The notes under the pieces were generated by a model. It searched no databases. It had not been told where the DNA came from and was given only the letters and a program-made list of their open reading frames with translations. A DNA stretch of 64,000 nt from Haemonchus contortus (Eukaryota > Nematoda > Chromadorea > Rhabditida > Trichostrongylidae), in the NCBI GenBank assembly GCA_000469685.2, contig LS997563.1:34254468-34318467 (forward strand), read 5' to 3'. Shown here one piece after another: positions 11,320-23,485 of this stretch. The translations under genes and the position numbers were made by a program. The first letter of the stretch is position 1; the number at the start of each line of letters is the position of its first letter.

Positions 11320-12515
11320 TGTTAGTAAAACCTAGATCGGTTGAAACGATTCTTCTTGAATGTATCAGTGAGTGGAGTATTTACCTCGAAGAAAGGAAAG
11401 CAGTGATGTAGTTTTTTGACTTTTCAAAGTGTTTGATAAGGTGGATGGATCATGCTGAACTTCTGTGTAAATTGGATTACCTTATATTTCATCCTTCAGT
11501 TTGTCGTTGGTTGGAAAACTTTTTCTCTTCGAGGACATTTCAGGTCCGAAGTGGGTCTTCCTTTTCAAAGGTCGTGAATGTTAGAAGTAGAGCGCCCCAA
11601 GGTGAGTATTGTCACCTATTCCTCCTACTATATATACTCAGCAGCTCCCAGGTTAACTTGAAGGATGTGGTGTTGTTTGCAAGCAATTTGCAGATGAAAT
11701 CAAGGTTTATAGGAAGTTGGATGATACAGAAAGAATTGAAAATGCCTTGGTCTGTATTTTTGATTGGTCATGTAAATGGAATTCACCTCTTGCGCCGGAG
11801 TAAACTGTTTACATGAGAGTTGGTCCTAATTCCTATCGCCTTTATGACCATGTCCTTCTGAGTTCTCTTTCGTCAAAGTCCTAGGCTTCCCCTATGACAA
11901 CAAGGCTATCTTCCGTACATACCGAGTCTTCAAGGTCCAGCGATTAATGATAAGGACACTTTATTGAGAGGTTACAAGACGTATATATGTCCCATAACTG
12001 AATGCGGCACGTCTGTACTCTGCCCATATAAGATGATGGATATCCTGTTAAGTGGGAAAGATCCAAAACAATTCCACTCGAAAGCTGGTTATTAGTTCTG
12101 GTGATGCCACTTACGTGAAAGTGCCTCTACCGAAATTCAAGGAATAAAAGTTCACAATTGCACTGTATATGTGCGAAAAGAAAATTGTGATGTATGTACG
12201 GTGTTCAAATTGCTGACTGGTATTGCTAGGATTGACGCATCCAAATGTTATGCAAAGTTGGAATTTAGAACCAGAGGTTGGCACGTGAGAATTTCATGTG
12301 CAACGCCGAAAACCAACATTAGTCGTTACACTTCTTCTTGCCGAGCCTTTAATACTTTCCTATCACTCAAATCGATGTGGCACCCTCCGCTTCCGTGTTT
12401 CCACTTTTCAAACTCCTAGAAGAGAAAACGCTCTCGTCCCATTACTAGGTTACTTTGTGTTGTTAGTTATAGCAATTGCTTTCCACGTTTGCCTTATGCC
12501 ATGTCTTCAATAAAT
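11320..12515 (+). pseudogene. CR1-like non-LTR retrotransposon (LINE) remnant
   Basis: The reading frame is broken but the order of reverse-transcriptase blocks is preserved. VETILLECISEWSIYLEER lies at about 11335-11395. Next come FFDFSKCFDKV (the F/Y-DFSKAFDKV block) and VCRWLENFFSSRTFQVRSG. VNVRSRAPQG (canonical SGVPQG) is followed by a mutated FADD region near 11690-11710 (canonical FADD). At about 11935-12010 comes the post-RT block GYKTYICPITECG, and then the C-terminal TRGWHVRISCATPKTNISRY. An AATAAATAAACAAATGAA tail at about 12509-12526 resembles a LINE 3' end. Such elements copy themselves by target-primed reverse transcription; this copy has stops and frameshifts and no 5' half. Confidence 0.8.
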
Positions 12516-12539
12516 AAACAAATGAAACGATGGTATTTT

Positions 12540-13400
12540 AACAGGTGATGGAAAGAGAGATAAGATTGTAGGTACTCAGTGAAGGGAACTGATAAAAACT
12601 TTTTGATGATGAATGACGACCTATGCGGACCATCAATCATCAACATTCGTTAGTCAACCGTCTAAGAGATGAACCCTGCACTCCACTTCCATTCTGAGTC
12701 GTAGCGAAGGTTTGAATATGGCCCATAAATGAATTGCGGTTTCTAGCCGATGTACAAGTCAGTGGCTTCATCTCCCAGGGCGAGTCTGGCACCATTGAAC
12801 AGATCCAGAAGGATAAACTTTTCGTTGGCCCACACGGAGACTGATCCGGGATAGTAACGATGACCATGGGTGTGGGGTAGTGCGTTTCTATCACTACACT
12901 ACCTCCGCCTAAAGCTCACATCGGTAAATACCAATAGCTTAGCTTACCGAAAGCAAGAGGGTAGCTCTTTCACTTAGAGAACCTCGGCATGAGGTGATGA
13001 CGGGATCGAGAAGGGTTGGTGTCAGGGACAGATAACAACTGATAAGCTTTAATAACAAACCTTTAACATCGGAAGCCATCATAATAATCGCATTAATAGC
13101 AGAGCCTTGACAATGTGGCGTGGTATGGAGTACGGTGGGATCGTATACTGCTGGTGAGAAGAACTGACAACAGCTGATAAGAGCTGATAGAGACACCAAT
13201 CAGCTATCGTCCATGGGACCTACGAAGTAGCATTCATGATCGCAATTATTAGATCGCAACCACCACCCAGCAAGCTTTGTGATTCATAACGGCATCTAAT
13301 CAGTGTTTATTATTACTCCACAACATTTGTAAGCCCTACTCAAGGTTTGGCTAGACTGACAACCTCTGATAAGAAGTTGCTTTAAAGACGAAGAGCAGCC
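12540..13400. repeat. Diverged ~145-bp tandem repeats, right block
   Basis: GACAGATAACAACTGATAAG (about 13027), GAACTGACAACAGCTGATAA (about 13163) and GACTGACAACCTCTGATAAG (about 13357) repeat the motif of the left block at 140-195 bp spacing. A SINE copy interrupts the block. Confidence 0.5.
12668..12909 (-). repeat. tRNA-like SINE, copy 1
   Basis: Shares its whole length with the copies at 31560-31813, 56045-56303 and (inverted) 50138-50378. Landmarks are the CACTCCACTTCCATTCTGAG tail and the CAGTGGCTTCATCTCCCAGG block. The tRNA-like head lies at the right end, on the minus strand; in this copy the B-box is decayed. Confidence 0.7.
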
Positions 13401-13564
13401 ATCGAGACTTCTACAGTGTTGGCCATAATTATAGCGGTAAGACTCGCTGCAGCTAGCGTACATTATACCGCGCACATAGCACGCCATTTTTATGGATTTT
13501 TCAATCGCATCATTTTTTCCAACTCATGTTGAAATTTGGTTAAATTTGGTCCTTTTATAGTGAT

Positions 13565-14603
13565 ATGGTGAAGCCTTTTCCTGATCGTTCCGTTATCGTT
13601 CGTCTGCACAAAGCCGGCCGCCCACCCGCCACGATCGCAAAGCATTTTCCCGGCATCCACCGCAGCGTCGTGTATTGTATACTCCAACGTTATCAAGACC
13701 TTGGTGGACTCCAAGACCGCCAAAGACGTGGGAGGCCTCGTACTGGTCGCACGCCGAAGGTCGTCGAGGCCGTCAGAAAGCGGATAGCAAGAAACGCGAC
13801 TCGGAGCATCTCGACGATGGCTCGCGACATGGGAGTTTCGCGGAAGTTAGCGGAAAGGATCGTCCACGAAGACCTTAAAATGTACCCCTGAAATGTATTC
13901 GGAAGGATGCTATCCTCAGCGCCTCGAATCAGCAGGCGTGAGTCAAGAAGTGCCGACAGCTTTTGCTTCGGACGCGCAACAAAGGCCACCATTCGATCGC
14001 CTTTTCGGATGAAAAGCCCTTCACCGTCGAGCTGCACTTCAACGCTCAGTACGTCAGAGTGATCGCAAGGAATGCCGAGGAAGCCGACAAGAAGGGAAGA
14101 GTAGTTCAACGGGCCGCATACCCTGCCCAAATCATGGTTTGGGCAGGGGTGTGTGCCTCGGGAAGACGCCATTGATATTCGTCGACCCTGGGGTCGAAAT
14201 CGACAAAGATTACTACCTGAAAGACGCTCAACTTTCGTGGGCGGATTCCCACTTCAACGGTCGCCCGTGGACATTCCAGCAAGATCCGGCGCCTTCTCAC
14301 AAGACCAAGGTCGTCCAATCGTGGTGCAAGAGCGAACTACCCGACTTCATCTCGGCAGAAGAATATCCGGCATCGTCACCGGATTTGAACCTACTGGACT
14401 ATCACTTGTGGTCCTACCTTGAGAGCAAGGCCTGCGCCACTCCGCACCCCAATTTGGATTTTCTGAAGGCAGCGCTCATCCGAGAATGGGACGAAATCGA
14501 CGACGCACTCCTGAATCCGGTCATCGACGCCTTTCCCGAGCGACTGTCGCGCTGTCGTCCGTGCCAAAGGTGGCCGAATCGAGAAGAAACTTATGGTTGT
14601 TAA
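13565..14603 (+). pseudogene. DD37D mariner-type (maT-like) transposase, frameshifted
   Basis: The first part (13565-13891) has a helix-turn-helix region: VIVRLHKAGRPPATIAKHF, then RRGRPRTGRTPKVVEAV and the second helix set ISTMARDMGVSRKLAERIV. After a stop the protein continues in other frames. FSDEKPFTVE (about 14005) holds the first catalytic Asp, followed by PAQIMVWAGVCASG. The last frame (14139-14603) has TFQQDPAPSHKTKV with the second Asp and SPDLNLLDYHLWSYLE with the third. I count 37 residues between these two Asp, which puts it in the DD37D group and not the DD34D mariners elsewhere in the window. I could not find its terminal inverted repeats. An AATAAA follows the stop at 14621. 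At least one stop and two frameshifts make it inactive. The GC content is visibly higher than its surroundings. Confidence 0.88.
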
Positions 14604-14679
14604 TGTACCTGTTGTCACTTAATAAACGTTATGTTCATGACTCGTTTGCACTTTTGCTTTCTGAGATATAAGGTGAAAA

Positions 14680-17600
14680 CCTTGTTGCTATATTCATGGC
14701 CAACCCTGTTATCATAGGCGTAAGCATAGCCACATACTCGATACCACCTACCCTCCTTGTTTATGGTGAGCTACCTTCTTTTTGGATGCTGTGTAAAAGT
14801 TGTAAAGCCTATGTCAAATTCCGTGTTCAGAAAAGCATCGTTTGTTCCAAAGATAGAGTGGTAGGCTACTCGATTACTAGTGGGACTTTAGAGAAGGAAG
14901 GTTCATTGATAATGACATATGATTAGTGCCGGACGATACTGCTGTTGAAATATAAGTCAAACTCAATGAATAGTCGGTCTCGAAAAGATATTCATAGAAC
15001 GAAATTGAAGATCTGCACAGAATACAGAACGATCATTGCAACAATGCACCATCGCGAGCACTTGATGACATTGTCAACGCGTTCAAAGTCATCTAAGGTT
15101 AGTATCATACATCAGAGGAAACACTGCTTGTTCCAGCTCGCTGTAGGAATAGAGTGGGCAGAGTTAAAAGAAACAGTCATAAACTCATTCTCATCTCTAT
15201 GAACACGAGATGTCACAATTGCGCCTCAATGAACTACCATCTGATATTGATTCTATCGTGAGCAACCTCCTGTCAACACGATTACACTTCAGAAAGGAAT
15301 AGCTACATGAAAGTTCCTTTCCAGACCGAAAAGTTTCTCATTTTGGTCAAGGTGTTGGCCGCAAAACAAGCTTTGCAAAGAAAAGTTTATATTCACTTAC
15401 CTTTTTTCGGTCGTTTTATCAGATATATGGAGGTTGTAGACGATTTCAGATGATGTTTGTAATGTAGGCAGCTTTTTACTCATACATACATGCACCGCAA
15501 GTGTAGTGCATGTACTAAATTAATTTCCAAAAAGCCACACTATACTTTTTTCAGAGCAGACTAGCAGTTGTCAGCAGTTGAAACGATTGGCTGCCAAGGT
15601 TCTAATATCTCTCCGAATCTTGGCACGATCCAGATCCATCGCAAACCGCAGGAGTACCCGTGATAGGTAGCACTTGTCAGAAAATGCTCGATACTGAATG
15701 GGAAATGCGAAAAACATGGCCTAACCCAGCTGTACGCTGAGGCTTCACCTTCACTAACCCTGTTCAATCGATTTCGTTATTGGTAAGAATGCGGTTCTAT
15801 GGCAACTTGGGTCCGCCAAATAGTCAAAGTAAAATTAAGCTGATTTGCCTCATTCTCGGAGCGCCAGTAAAATGCTATGTTTTGAAAAATCGCCAAAAGT
15901 TGTTTACACCTTCTCTGGTCTGAGAGACTCGATCTCCTGCTCAACAGAAACTTTTTTGATTATATCATTGCTCGTTTTTCATTGTCGCCTTTTGCATATC
16001 TGGCCATACTCACCTGCGAAGCATTCGAGTTAAGAAAATTATGATCATCACATCGCATCAGAGCCAACTACCATTCATTCTGTACACTCTCCTGTTCTAG
16101 CGCGAACATCCATCTCCCAGTACCGTCTCATTACTGTGCGAGCCATTTCTGCGCACTTTTTGTCCTTCTTTAGGACTTACATAATCGAAGTATGTCTTCC
16201 TATATCTTGTTTCTATTATAGTTTGTTCCCATTCATTTCTAGATAGATGATCGCTTTCGTAGAGCGCTGGGCTGTCAAGTTCTAGTTCCCGTTCACCAGT
16301 GTTTTTGTAGAGCCCTTGATACACGAAAATACTGACTGTGAAATATGACATGCCTTTCAGTTCGCGATTATTTCAAACCCTCTTTCCCTAGCAATGCAGC
16401 ACTCTACGAGAATGTAGACATACTCAGTGCAAAGATCATTCCGCTTAGGTCATTTTCTGTTCTTGCCCTTTGATCAGTTCCATATGTTGAGAATAGGTCT
16501 GTACGATGCTACGGCATCTAGTAGCTTCCTTTGAAGAACTGCCATTAAAGTAATCCCATAATCCGTCAGCAGACACCGAATAAGAGATGTGTGTAGGATT
16601 AGTACTCTATTCAAGATTGTTGTCATCTTCTAATGGCACGTACCCCAAAGAAAATGAATCACACGTAAAAAAATTATTGGATTAAGCCGAGCTCAGTAAG
16701 ATCAAGCCAACTGTTACGTTGCAAGGTGTATCTAAAAAAAGACAGTAGTCTACATAGAATCATCAGGCGTGGACTGAGTGCATGCATTTGCTATCACGAC
16801 CAGAAATTTGAAAAGTAATGGCTATCGAAGACTTTCGATTAGGCAACTTTTCGGTACAGAACAAAGGCGGGTGGGGACATGCCTGTGAAGCTAAGAGGGC
16901 AAGTCATCCGACCAGAGCCACACTGCGAGGCTTTCGGTCTACTTAGAATTTGGGAATAATATTGAAATGCACTGTTCCATTGTTGTCCAGCTGAAGATTT
17001 TTCCACGAGGCATAATATTTCTCTGGTCTCAATGGTCCTTGTCTCTGGATAAACTTGATTGTTGCTCCATGAAAGCCCATGCCCAATAGTTTTTCCCACA
17101 CCCTCTTCTCAAACCCGAAACGATGAGATTCAGGATGAGACCTGAAGAAAGCTCTAAGGGTTCCACTAAATAGGCCAGGTGAGACGGACGCAAAACATTG
17201 GTCTAGCACGGTGCTGGGACCCGTACTTGAGCTTTCCGTCACAATTCGGGAAGCAGAAAATAAAATTAGTTCAGTTCCAGAGAACCGGCGATTATCATAA
17301 CCTGCTCAAATAGTCTGAGTACCATGGCAAGCCGTTCAACCAAAGCCACTCAACTCTAATAGTTGCAAGGCTCCGAGGTCTAAATACGTTTGTTTACAAT
17401 GCAACAAAATAAACTCGTCCAGATAATTTTGTTGAGAACTTCGCCGTATCAACTTATCCAGGCCACCATGAGTAACCATAACGCACAATACCCCTACTGA
17501 ATGCTGAAGGATCGGTTTTCGCTTTTCCCCGAGCACGAGTTTTCGACATGTTCACTGCACACCTGAACAACTTGAAAAGTGATAGTGGTCCTTCCGCTTC

Positions 17601-18455
17601 TACACGATACATGCTCGCAAGCACGATTCGAAGCTTGAATGTATGGTGTTCTATGAATCCTTATTGTTGTGACTAACTCGATTTTCAACTTTTAAAGCCA
17701 TTAAATACGTCAATAAGGGATATTGCTCTTCGATGTAGGAAGCAATCGAGCTCAGAAAAGGACAGTAATTCATGAGATATTTCCGTGCTTACGTCACGAC
17801 AATTTTATTCGCTGTCGGGTAATTTAGTCTGGCAACAGCTATCTTCTCCAAACGTTTGAATGCAGTGTTACTCGTAAACCGTTACCGTGCAGATTACTTA
17901 CACATACTCGTAAGGAGCCATGAGTTTCCCAATCTAATAATGCGATGGAAATTTTATTCCCTTTTGTTTCCGATCGGCTTCCGCAACGGATTTAGCGTAA
18001 TAGGAATACATTTTTCATGAATTCTGCTTGTATACCTAGTTTGGTTAGAGAAGAACCCATCGCAATGCAGTTTTTGACAGCCATTCTGAAAAAGTATGTA
18101 TGGCTTTCGATCATTCACTTGTTCCTCGGTTAAGATCCTGTAATTACAATGTACATTGGCTTACCATTTCGAATTCATTTTTGATAATTCGTAGTCGGAA
18201 ATTTCAAAGGATGGATCTAGAAAAAGTCTCCCATCGAAATTATTCTCTGAAAGCCTCATTCCCACAACTGTATACCTGTTTCTTAGAAACGATGACTTCC
18301 AACATACAGAGCAATGCCAGTTATATGATATAGCACGGCTATGTTCTTTGCAACATTTAGGATTCCGTATTACTGATTTGAAGGTTATCTCAATTGATGA
18401 TCTGTAGCTTTATTTAAAGCCGTAAATATGCATAGAACTCAGAATCACCGTGTTT
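14680..18455. other. Intergenic stretch, no gene supported
   Basis: Only short open frames. At 14696-14765 an ATG opens a short hydrophobic reading frame (MANPVIIGVSIATYSIPPTL) that ends at a GTGAGC donor, which could be a lone exon. At 16930-17240, minus strand, two overlapping frames look weakly coding. Neither can be assigned. Confidence 0.4.
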
Positions 18456-18734
18456 CTACATTAGGAAACAAGTAGCAGCGGATTCCCCTGATTGAGCCAA
18501 AAATACAATCCAAAAATCTTTCTCCGGAATCTTGCAACGGCTGGATTTCGAAGAGCAAACCAAGTGGTCCAAGCAAGGACCAAGAGCTCTTCGCTTAAAT
18601 CGCCTTTTCTCTCTCTTTTGGAGACTCATGAACATTTGAAGAACTGAACTACCTAATCCGAACAACTTATTGTTCGTCTGTGGGTTGCTTGCATTTGGTG
18701 CTTCTCTGACTTCGAGCCTCACTCCATGTTGCTC
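18456..18734 (-). CDS. Weak candidate terminal exon, unknown product
   Basis: On the minus strand a frame of 92 codons runs from a clean acceptor (CTTACAG, complement of 18735-18741) to a TAG at 18456-18458, in phase 0. An AATAAA lies 42 bp beyond the stop (complement of 18409-18414). The protein has a basic stretch (QKREKRRFKRRALG) and five cysteines, and no domain that I recognise. No convincing upstream exons were found, although minus-strand open stretches exist at 19391-19594. Confidence 0.22.
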   Translation of the reverse strand, partial: EQHGVRLEVREAPNASNPQTNNKLFGLGSSVLQMFMSLQKREKRRFKRRALGPCLDHLVCSSKSSRCKIPEKDFWIVFLAQSGESAATCFLM

Positions 18735-20640
18735 CTGTAAGCAAGGGGACGAAATTACTGGTAGTATATGCATGAATGGAAGATGATGGGAATTGAACAC
18801 GTTGCTGCTACCAGTAAAAGATGCTCTTGCATTCCATTTTCTCATTTTTTCAATAGTTATCCTACTTACCCGAAGTTTGACGATTTTGAAGGAAATACCA
18901 GTGAATTAAAGTTGATTGCCGTGGTACTTCGAAAAATTATGTTTCTATCGATGAGAAGATAGCCCTCCCACATTCACCTGTTGTGAATAAGGTTTATCCA
19001 GTTTTCCATCTCCTTTCATCTTTATCACCAGTTAGCTGATTGAATTGACGCTAACGATCTAAGAAACTGTTTGAGTCCTACTCGTTGAACAGGAATATTT
19101 GTTTGATTGTTTTCTGATTGTAAAATCTGCATCTTTAAGCCGTAGCTGCGCTGCAGCTGTTTACGTACTGCCGCAAAGAATTATGTTGTGGGCTTAATGA
19201 ATTATGTATGTGTTGTCTCAAATGTCAAAATTGAGCCGTCATTCAGTGGGCCTGTTGGGCTTATATGAATCACTCAGGTGTTTTCGCTTTGGAAACAAAG
19301 ATGGATGAATGGCGTTACTGATCAGACGACCTTCTTCCGTCTCACCGTTTTTATGCATCTCTGAATGTATACGATTCTCTTGAGAGATCTTCATTCGAAG
19401 GAGCCTCCACTGACTGCACACAGCACGCAACATTCAAGTGCCACTCTGGAAACAACGAACAGCTGAATTGCATAAGTGATCTGTTCATCAGTGATAACGT
19501 TCTGTGGTAATTCTTGAATTTGCGTCAACCTAGATAGTAATTGAAGTGCTAACCCTTCACATATAACTGCCTGCTCCAAAACTTTCGCAGACATGACGTG
19601 ATCAGAATTTTAATGAGCTGATTAGTTCCAGCAATCAGAACACATTTCACGTCTATCGTTTGACAACAACACTTGTTTACTAGATTCTTGTGGCCCTTAG
19701 GGAACAGTAATCATAGCTCAAATTCTTATTCTTTGTCCTTCAGTGTCGGAAAGTGTCTATGTGAAGAGATAATTCTGAAGATATTAGTCACGGAAATTCG
19801 ATGAATACCTCAGGAATATAAACTCATTCGAAAATTGTTGTCAAGCATTCGTGCCTGTCCGAGAAGTTTCGTTGACAACCTCACGATGCGAGTTCATTTT
19901 CCTCTCAAGAAGTGAAAGAAATAGAATCGTATAGAGCTAGTCTCTGATATCGAGACGAAGATTGACAACCTATGGGTCTTCTTCACAACGCTTCGGAAAA
20001 TGCACTACTTCTGTGAAAGAGAAGTATAGATCTGAAGCGGCTTTTGCCAAATATTTTTCAAATTCCTTATAGGCAGGATACAAGACGTTACCGCTCTTGA
20101 AAAACCCAGTGGTCAAATTGCAGCACTGGATGTCAGCGCAGTTATGGAGCCAAACTGATGCTTGACGTTCTTGAACAATGACATGTGCAACAAGGTGCCA
20201 CTTCTCACCTTTTCTCCTCTTTTTTCCCCAGTACTACAAACTCCATTTTATACGGCATTGAAATCTGGAGCTCGAATCTCAAGAAAAAAATGTTCTTTTT
20301 GCAACGCATCTCCATGTAGAAAAATTGCGTAGCAAATCACATTTCAACCCATTTCGTTTCTTCTCGACCTCATGCTTTCCAGTCGGCTGTTTTGAGGTTT
20401 AGGGGTCATGCCTACAACACCCCAATTAAGAACCGTAGAGATGGCTCAAATAATCATGGGTATCAATTCTGCAGACTTTTTGAGAAATTGCAGAAAGCTG
20501 TGAATACATTGTGACTCCATAGTATGGTTTTCTTCGTTTTCTGAATAAAAGTAACGTTTTTATTATTTGTTGTTTTTAAATCTGTTTTACCACACCTGAT
20601 TTACAATCCAACATAAAATCCACAGTACACGTCGGGAAAT
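18735..20640. other. Intergenic stretch, no gene supported
   Basis: Contains a minus-strand open frame at 19391-19594 rich in Leu, Gln and Glu without family resemblance, and a stretch around 20230-20530 that faintly recalls a LINE C-terminus. Neither is strong enough to annotate. Confidence 0.4.
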
Positions 20641-20985
20641 AGTTTTCAAGATTTCTCTTTTGGGCGAATTGAAAGGCGAACTGTAGTGATCCTCACGGAT
20701 AGCCTTAGAGACGCTGTCGGGTCGAAAAACGGCAATGATAGAGCCCAATAAGAGCTCCAAAACCGGCTAAGCCGACGTACACATCTGGAGCGGACCAATT
20801 CTTGAGGTTTTAAGACCTGTACAGGTTGCACCATTCGCGCTGGGACCCACGCCTTGCACGCACACAGTGGAAGAGATGCAAATGATAAGATGGAAACACT
20901 GATACTACAGCTCGTTCTATACTCCAAGTTCACCCACAATTTTGCCAGAACAATTACGTAAGGTGCCGGCCAATTCTGCAGCATA
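20640..20985 (-). pseudogene. GC-rich island open in several frames, possible decayed gene
   Basis: In AT-rich surroundings this segment stays open in more than one minus-strand frame. One frame gives NWSAPDVYVGLAGFGALIG and another gives IIAVFRPDSVSKAIREDHY. They would join into a plausible membrane protein if one frameshift were assumed. No family recognised; it could be a processed pseudogene. Confidence 0.25.
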
Positions 20986-23160
20986 TATGTAATATCAAAT
21001 TGTTCGTGTAAAAAACAATGAAACTAGGTCCCAAAAAAGGTCACGACATTGAATTTCTCTTTCATGTATTCCATCGATTTCGAGTGAATTTTTTTAATAT
21101 GTCCAACCTAAGAGCATGACCTTAAAAATATGCCCAGTTCCAACTCGAGCACTTGTGCTTACAACAATAAAGCCAAGAATGCCCTGTTGCTATTAGGATA
21201 AAAAGCCCAACTATGAGTCCTGCATGATACCGGTTCTAGCTATCGACAGATCGCCATACAATTCGTGGAAGCCATTGTGCTATGTGTTTTTTCTTAAAAA
21301 AACCCACGGCACCAATAGAGCCAATGAACGATTGTACAAGCTACGCGCAAGAGATGAACTTCAAGATCAAAAGCATACTTCCAGCAGGAGCCGGAGCGTT
21401 ATTAGACTCAAAAGCAGACTTGAACTTACTTGTCTCGAATTTGGCGGTCTGAAGGGCTATCTGAGAAAAGTCGACAAGAGAGCATCTAGATTCACTGACG
21501 TTCACAAATTCACCCTCTCTAAATTGAAACTTTTTCACTTGAACGGGTTCTACAGCTCAATGGCGAGCTCTGAGGAAAGAACCAACGAATTCAGCTGACT
21601 GAACTTCGACGACGGTTTGCTGGTGGTTTGGAGAGCATAGCGTTGTAACAAAAAAACTGAAGTGAGCATTTTTGTGGTTGAGTGGATTTGCCAGAGTTTT
21701 CGCAAAGAAATTCTCGGTCTAACTTGTTGCCATTCAATGACTTGTGAGGGCAGCAGAAGCTTATCTTTCAGCAGTGTCAGTGTAATATAAACGTCCATAC
21801 TAGCAGTTCAACTCTGGTTTGGTTCCAACAACACAGAATAAAGTTACAAAGTGGACTGCGTGTACTGCTGATCTAGATCCCATATAGAACTTACGAGCTC
21901 TAAGTACTCGATCGGTTTGCATTAACTGTACGCAGTTCTCAACAGTCTACAAGCTGGTGGTTGCAGTCACGGATGGCCATATAGGCGTCAAATCCTCATT
22001 CCTTGAAAGTTGTCAACAAGCATGCTACATTGACTTTTGGAGATGGTTCTAACAAAGGCCACTAACTTACTTCGGGTTCTTAATGACATGCTTTATTGAC
22101 TTTGTAAACAAATTAGTGATAGCAAATTTTCGTAGGAAGAAATTTGCAACGCATGTTTTCATGGAAGCAGGTGTGTTATTGCTTTCTTGTATAACGATTC
22201 TAATGGAGTATTCCACGAAAATAAGTCAGTTCATCCGGCAATGACTTCGGTGAAAGCACTGTTGGATCTGTAGTAGAGGAAAACTTTGGTGGGTGGCAGG
22301 ACTGAACTTCGACCACGTGGGGCGAATGGCCTGACTTGTTCATATGGGCCTTGAGCATCCAGATTTGAAAGGGGAGACAGCTTGTAGGCCAACTTCAACA
22401 AAAGAGTTAGAGAGCCCTGACTGTTTTCTTTTGAAATTCAATGCGTTACGAGACTGCTCTGAAGACTTTTCCACTACATTTGCTCTACAAGGAATGCAAA
22501 TAGTTCATCTTATTCGTTTAGCAACCCTTGAATTTTTTGTCATACATCTAAATATAGCGGCTGACTATACATCTAGAAGGATTCACTCACAGATATCCCT
22601 AAGAACTCTACAGGCGGCTGTTTCGATCCTGGCGAACCACTTTGTTCTCACTCAGACGAACCACTTTGTTCCTACTGTCCCTTGGGGCTCATCAGTGAGG
22701 GACAGTCGAAACTAGTGAATGTGTGAGGAAGTATGTAGTGTTGTAAACAACTAGCTAACAGATTACAAGTTGCTATTTTCAAAGTAAGGAAGCTGAATAA
22801 AAACGATTAAGGAGAGTGGTGAGAACGTTTGTCCTAATAAAAAAATTGAAGTGAAGTCAACAGGACACATACGATGCGGCTGATGTGTCGTGATCTTTAT
22901 GTTGGGCTTGTGGAGCTGTCCAGAGCTACACTGGCTGTAATGTAGAGTTGACTGAGTAACAGGAATGGAAGCTACTGATCGCGCAGCACACAGCTCGTCA
23001 CTCAGCTCATAACCCAGTTCATGAATTTGAGCAATACAGTTGAAGTAATACCTCGTCAAGCATGCGGAGCTGAGATCGTGAAGCTGCATATGTTGGGTTT
23101 GTACTGTACCTGAAAAGTGAAGAGCAGCGCTTACTCTGGACATTTTACATTCTTCATCAT
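20986..23160. other. Intergenic stretch upstream of receptor copy 2
   Basis: Short open frames on both strands (for example 22344-22715 plus, 22763-23143 minus). No motif, repeat or consistent splice pattern recognised. Confidence 0.4.
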
Positions 23161-23163
23161 TTG

Positions 23164-23283
23164 CTAGAGGAAATTCATATTTTCTTGTTCTTCAAAAGGG
23201 CATTCGTTCCCATCAGAGGAATTGGCGATAGGCGTAGCCCAGCAAATTGACGCTATGAAGCTGACGCAAAACACCCTGTACAT
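23164..23283 (-). CDS. Small candidate secreted peptide or first exon
   Basis: On the minus strand an ATG at 23283 opens a 39-codon frame with a textbook signal peptide (MYRVFCVSFIASICWATPIA) followed by an acidic stretch (GNECPFEEQENMNFL), ending in TAG at 23164-23166. It faces receptor copy 2 head-to-head, about 200 bp from its start codon. A GTAAGC donor occurs about 35 bp downstream, but not in a compatible frame. It could be chance. Confidence 0.2.
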   Translation of the reverse strand: MYRVFCVSFIASICWATPIANSSDGNECPFEEQENMNFL

Positions 23284-23485
23284 GGCTATTACTTCTATTA
23301 TAGTATCATTGTCAAGCTTACGCGTGATCATCCTTATAGTATTACGACTCCGAGGTAACCCTTGATAGCGGCAGCCACGCCCACACAACTCTTTATTCCT
23401 TTGAGTATTAGCCGTAGAGCATAGGCGAGTATCGTTCCTTCTAATTCACGATTCCGTTCATAAAAAGACTATTCAGGATCTCTTC

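Noticed and set aside
13693..14172. 159-codon minus-strand frame
   Set aside because: Antisense shadow of the DD37D transposase, helped by its higher GC content.
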